A stretch of DNA of 64,000 nucleotides from Lineolata rhizophorae (Eukaryota > Ascomycota > Dothideomycetes > Lineolatales > Lineolataceae): positions 448,813 through 512,812 of the forward strand of contig MU001671.1 in the NCBI GenBank assembly GCA_010093515.1, read 5' to 3'. The notes beneath the pieces are model-generated. The model worked only from the letters and a program-made list of their open reading frames with translations. It had not been told where the DNA came from and ran no database searches. A program made the position numbers and the translations under genes. This document shows, one piece after another, positions 60,134 to 64,000 of this stretch (positions within the stretch are counted from its first letter, which is position 1; every line of letters starts with the position of its first letter).

Positions 60134-61458
60134 TCACATTCGCATCTGCTTCGTAACTACTTTCTTGGCCTTCTTGGTTTTGGTAGCCCCGTCCTCCATC
60201 TTCCCCTTCTTAACCTTGGTCTTCTCCACCACTGTCGACTTTGACGTCTTGCTCGGCTTCATGACCTTGGTCTCCGTCACTTTGACCGCTTCGGGGTCTT
60301 TCTCTTCAGCCCCCAAGCTGAGCGTTTCCTCATCAGCAGGCTTATCCGCAATCGCCTTGGGCTCTTGTGCTTCAGCGGCCTCCGCGGGCTGAGCCTTCTT
60401 ACTAGGGACCTGATCAACAGCCTTCAAGGTCGGGGCATTGAATTCGTAGCCCATATCTTTCAGCTTCTCCAACTTGCTCTGCCGCCTCGCTTCTTCCCTC
60501 GTGAGGCGCCTCTCCCAACCTTCCCTCACCATGCCATACCTCAGGTGGCGAGCCTCGATCCTGTTGCGCGGCACCGCCTTGAAGCGCTTGTTGGCGCCCC
60601 TGAAGAGGTTCGGGTGCACCTGCTCGGGCGGGATGACGCGCACCTGGAGCAGGTGCCCGAACAGCAGGTACTTGTCCATGGTCCTGGCGACGATGTCGGC
60701 GACCTCGGCGTGGGCGAACTCGACGAAGGCGTAGTGCTTGCTGCGGCCCGTCTTGCGGTTGCGCGACAGCCGGAGGCGCGTGATGTCGCCGAACTGGGTG
60801 AAGTAGGCCCGCATTTGGTGCTCGTAGAACCCGTGAGGTATGCGGCTAGGGTAGCATCGTCAGCGATTCAGTGCGCAAGATATAAATTGGCGAGAGCGGA
60901 AGAGATGTGGCGCACCCGACGTAGATTACTCTAGGCCCTTGGTTTGAGCTATCATTAGAGGAGGCCTTCGGCTTAGAGACCTTCTTGGCCTTGGGTACGT
61001 TCGGGACTTTATCGAGAGGCAGGCCGTCATCCTCCTTCTCCAAGTCCGCTTCATCCCCGCTGCTCTCGAACCCTTTGAGAAGGGCTGCAGTCTGGTCATC
61101 TTCTGCCTCCTCCTCCGATCCCGCAGCACCTTCTGCCAAAGCCGCGTTCTTCACTGCAAAGTCTGCTGCGGCTATATCGCTCGCCAGCGCCTCGTCGTTG
61201 CTATGATCGCTATCGTAAAAGTCTACGGCGCGCATCCGGGACGGTGCCGAAGCCTTTGACGCCTTCACTTTGCTAGCCTCGACCTCCTTGGGGTCTTTGA
61301 CTGGTTTCGCGGAGCTGTTGAGGTCCGGCTTCAATTTTTTGGAGCGGGAAGAAGCGGTGACGCCGCCTTATTGTAGATAAAGTCAGCGCATAAGTCTTGT
61401 AGTATGACCAATAGCTAGACTTACCCTTCCGTTTCTTCGGTCTCTCTTCAATGCCCAT
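60134..61458 (-). CDS. Nucleolar RRM protein (Nop15/NIFK-like), ribosome biogenesis
   Basis: Exons (minus) 61458-61425, 61366-60916 and 60845-60134 give 398 aa. The N-terminal half is Lys/Ser-rich and then acidic (EEEAEDDQTAALLKGFESS, DEADLEKEDD), typical of nucleolar proteins. A single RRM covers about residues 155-235: VIYVGRIPHGFYEHQMRAYF as RNP2 and first helix, and KHYAFVEFAHAEVADIVA as RNP1 region. After it the family-specific helix follows (LFGHLLQVRVIPPEQVHPNLF; RKTGR upstream). The C-terminus is Lys-rich. Yeast Nop15 and human NIFK act in 60S pre-rRNA processing (ITS2 side); the role here is inferred from that family. Intron 2 falls between the two RRM strands GG and RIPHG. Divergent from the SMN gene; convergent with the UBX gene (175 bp). 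Confidence 0.93.
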
Positions 61459-61784
61459 TGCGTCCGTGTGCAGTAGACAGTTTGCGCTGGTGGTCGGTGA
61501 GTGATGGGGATACTAGGTTTCGCGAATTTCACAAACTGGGGCCGAACTTTTCCTTCTCGGCGTGCTCGGCTAGCAGCTCCGCGCCTGCCTACCTCTTAAT
61601 CGCGTCGCTTATTGGTCGGACGCTTCCTCACAACGACCTACCCACCTGTAAAGTTCCAAGCAACATTTCAAGCTATAGAGCTCGCCGGTGTCGTCCTTAC
61701 GTCTCAAACTTCATCAAACCATCCTACATCTTGACCAGTTGGCGCCGCTGGATTTAGCCTTGCTGGCGCGTTTGGAACGCCACC
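61459..61784. promoter_or_regulatory. Shared divergent promoter, Nop15-like / SMN
   Basis: Only 326 bp separate the two outward-facing ATGs, so both genes must share promoter DNA. CCAAT-like and TATA elements are not clear-cut; the sequence is T/C-rich towards the SMN start. Confidence 0.55.
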
Positions 61785-62159
61785 ATGGCCTCGGTGGACT
61801 CGCTTTATGAACAGGACGACTGGGACGACTCTGTCCTCGTGAACGCCTGGGATGATGCCCTCCAGGAGTACAAGGTAAGAAACGAGCGTAAGGGAGGCTG
61901 TCCATTGAGGCAGCGCGCAAATAAGAAGGCTGGTTTAACTTTTCTCCCCGCTATATCAGAGACATCGTTCGCTGCACGCGGGTGGCGAAACATTCGAAGA
62001 CGCATTGGCCCAAGAGGCACTCCGCGAGCTCGCCCTGTATGTTCTCAACAATCCCTTAGGCACAAGTCTTCACTTAGGCATGCACTGATCCCACGGCAGA
62101 GAGCTGGGTGAATACAGTGACTATAAGTCTACCGACGAGGAGAATGAGGACGGCGAAGG

Positions 62160-62193
<34 letters not shown>

Positions 62194-62709
62194 ATGGACG
62201 ACAACGACTGGTACGACGAGCACGACGGCGAAGAGCAGTCCCAGTCCGAAAACGTCAACGGAATTGCAGCGGATCCCACGGAGAAGAACGTTGCTTCCCA
62301 GGGATCAACCGTAAGCCCTCCCGCAAACGCCCAAGTTTAGAAGCACTTCCCTACCGAGAGTCCATCCGGAGAAAGCTAATAACAAATTCAAATAGGAGCA
62401 GGCCCAACAAGGGGCGGCCGAGACCGAATTCGGAACGGTGGCGGCCGGCATAAACGGTGCGCCACACGCTGTCCTTGCAGATGGTAAGTGCGACGACTTG
62501 TCGTGTCGAGGCCAGACCACGGCGCCCAGTGCGCGACTCTTGGCCGTTGATGGACACGGTCGCCAAGCCATATGCTGACCGGGGTTTTAGGGCACGACGA
62601 CAACGTGCCGAACATGGCGATGTCTTGGTACTGGGCCGGGTACTACAAGGGCCTTTATGAAGGGCAGGCGTACGGTAAATGCCGGCATGGCGCCGCGCAA
62701 GACGCTTAG
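61785..62709 (+). CDS. Survival motor neuron (SMN) orthologue
   Basis: Exons 61785-61874, 61960-62036, 62100-62310, 62396-62483 and 62591-62709 give 194 aa. It is the assembly factor for spliceosomal snRNP Sm cores, acting with Gemin2. The N-terminus has the Gemin2-binding helix (QDDWDDSVLVNAWDDALQEYK). An acidic, Glu/Asp-rich middle follows (about residues 65-95) in place of the Tudor domain of animal SMN, as in other small fungal SMNs. The C-terminal YG box is intact: MSWYWAGYYKGLYEG, the self-association motif. The intron order and phases agree with conservation (exon join ALRELALELGEYSDYK). It is shorter than human SMN (294 aa) but close to fission yeast Smn1 (152 aa). Confidence 0.93.
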
Positions 62710-63880
62710 GGTGCAAAACATTGAGAGGGCTTGGCCTGCACGGAAGTACCCCGAAGATGCATGCTTGGAGCCATTGCTGGCTCGCAGCTGATGGTAGCTT
62801 AGGACGAGTTCAAACTGTCCTTGCGGAGGATGGTGTATGCGTGCGGTGCGGGTGGTGACTTGATGATGGAGATGTGGAGAGCGGCAACGCACCAGCGATA
62901 CCCTGTTACTGCTACGATACTACCCAAGAAGGGCCCCTATGCGGTTGTATAATCATTGCCTCCTGTTGGTGGACATCTCCCTCAAACGAAGTGTTCATCC
63001 ATGAAGGTTGACGACAAACAAAACTCAGAGAACTTGGGAGAGGGAAGATTCGGTGATGCCCTCCACGGAAACGCCTGCTGCATGCGGACAAGAGCTGCGG
63101 TCCCTGATTCGTTGCCCACTCCGGATCTCCGGGTACCCAGCCTGGATGGCACAATTAAGGGTTAAGGCGTGGGCGCCCAGCCCTGTTTGGGCGCGGTCAC
63201 GGGCGACGGAGCGCAGGGGGCACGAGAAACATGCGGGCAAGCCACGGAAAAGGTCGAGAAACACGACGGCCATGACCAAGCGGGCCCCTTTCGAGGAAAC
63301 CGCGTTCGCAGCGGGACGGGAGAATCAGATCATCCTGGAGCTGTGCTGGGCTGGCCGGCGCGGCTTGGCGGGGCCTGAGACTCTGAGGGACGGCGGGCCA
63401 TCTTCCAGACTCCGTCGTCCCCCGGTCCTCCCTCCACTCTCATTTTGCCGCACGGGACCGCGCGAGGCGGCTCTGGAGTTCTTGGGGGCTCTGGGCAGGG
63501 GCCGCGACGAGTTTAACCCGTCCGGGCCCAATGCCGGCCGAGGGGGCGCGGCGAGGCGCGAGCTTGGCGGGCGAGCTTAAGGCCCGGCGGCGGGCGGGCT
63601 GCGGCCCCCGCCAACCCGCCCCGGGCGCGACCGCCACCGCAGGCTGCGACACACGCGCGACAAGATCCGAGACGACAGGGCGCATCTCCCACACAAACAC
63701 CGTCGTAGGACTCCCGTTGCGGCATCGTCTAACCGCCTCCCCCGGCGCCCTCGCCCGGGCTCCCCCGCCGCCGCCATGCGCCCTCGCCCGGATGCATCGC
63801 AAACCGAAGGGCGGTGCCTGTTTCGCGTCATCCCTTTGTCGGCGCGGCTGGTCAAACTGACAATTTCATGCTCGAATTTA
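62710..63880. other. Intergenic region downstream of SMN
   Basis: First about 200 bases are 3' flank of the SMN gene. 63150-63880 is very GC-rich, with overlapping open frames on both strands that carry no conserved features. Confidence 0.4.
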
Positions 63881-63884
63881 AGCC

Positions 63885-64000
63885 GCCCGCCTCCCCCGCT
63901 GGCTCTCTTTTGGACTCTCGTCTCTCTCATCTTCTCTTTCATCAGTGCAGTTAATCTTTCTTTAGCTTTTCCGTCTTTCTCTTTCTTCAACTTCCATTCA
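63885..64000 (+). promoter_or_regulatory. Pyrimidine-rich leader of a gene beyond the window
   Basis: More than 100 bases composed mainly of CT, TCTTT and CTTTC, ending at the window edge without an ATG. This is the usual look of a Pezizomycotina core promoter and 5' UTR, so a plus-strand gene very likely starts just after base 64000. Confidence 0.5.

Overview
The window reads as nuclear DNA of a filamentous ascomycete (Pezizomycotina), probably a GC-rich Sordariomycete. The evidence is short phase-matched introns (about 45-110 nt) with GTRNGT-type donors and CTRAC-type branch points, strongly GC-rich coding sequence, pyrimidine-rich 5' leaders, AT-rich gene-free islands of the kind left by repeat-induced point mutation (RIP), and ascomycete versions of all recognised proteins. 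The genus was not determined. Sixteen protein-coding genes and one gene remnant are supported. All exon structures were worked out by hand from frame, splice sites and family conservation; every multi-exon model sums to a whole number of codons.

Layout. 1-2375: 3' part of a Yta7/ATAD2-type chromatin AAA ATPase. About 3000-5990: AT-rich degenerate island. 7273-9144: NTF2+RRM (G3BP/Nxt3-like) RNA-binding protein. 9951-10060: two-part pentanucleotide microsatellite. 11784-15392: large septin-like GTPase with a C-terminal membrane segment. 15393-24184: 8.8 kb without a recognisable gene. 24185-26201: an isolated cytochrome P450. 26202-29692: gene-free, ending in a decayed minisatellite. 29693-33110 (minus): DCAF6/Iqw1-type WD40 protein. 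About 34215-34935 (minus): probable remnant of a membrane-protein gene. 35808-38465: PPR protein. From 38672 on the window is mostly dense housekeeping genes: secreted alkaline phosphatase (minus), sphingolipid delta-4 desaturase (minus), methionine aminopeptidase 2 (minus), a J-domain protein (plus), mitochondrial porin VDAC (minus), asparagine synthetase (minus), the VAP/Scs2 ER protein (minus), a UBA-UBX protein (plus), a NIFK/Nop15-type nucleolar RRM protein (minus) and an SMN orthologue (plus).

How the genes relate. This is not a gene cluster of one pathway. Several neighbours form divergent pairs with short shared promoters: MetAP2/J-protein (451 bp), Scs2/UBX (760 bp) and Nop15-like/SMN (326 bp). 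Regulation is readable best at asparagine synthetase, which has a TATA box and a perfect TGAGTCA (Gcn4/CPC1-type) site upstream and a TGACTCA in an intron. No CRISPR array, operon, rRNA or convincing tRNA gene was seen.

Most noteworthy: the membrane-anchored septin-like GTPase, a family of dispersed TACGTA/CCGTACGG palindromes confined to intergenic DNA, a decayed tandem repeat of about 18 bp at 29.1-29.36 kb, a probable GC-AG intron in MetAP2, and stop-free 3n introns in the UBX gene. I did not find a convincing new multi-gene system.
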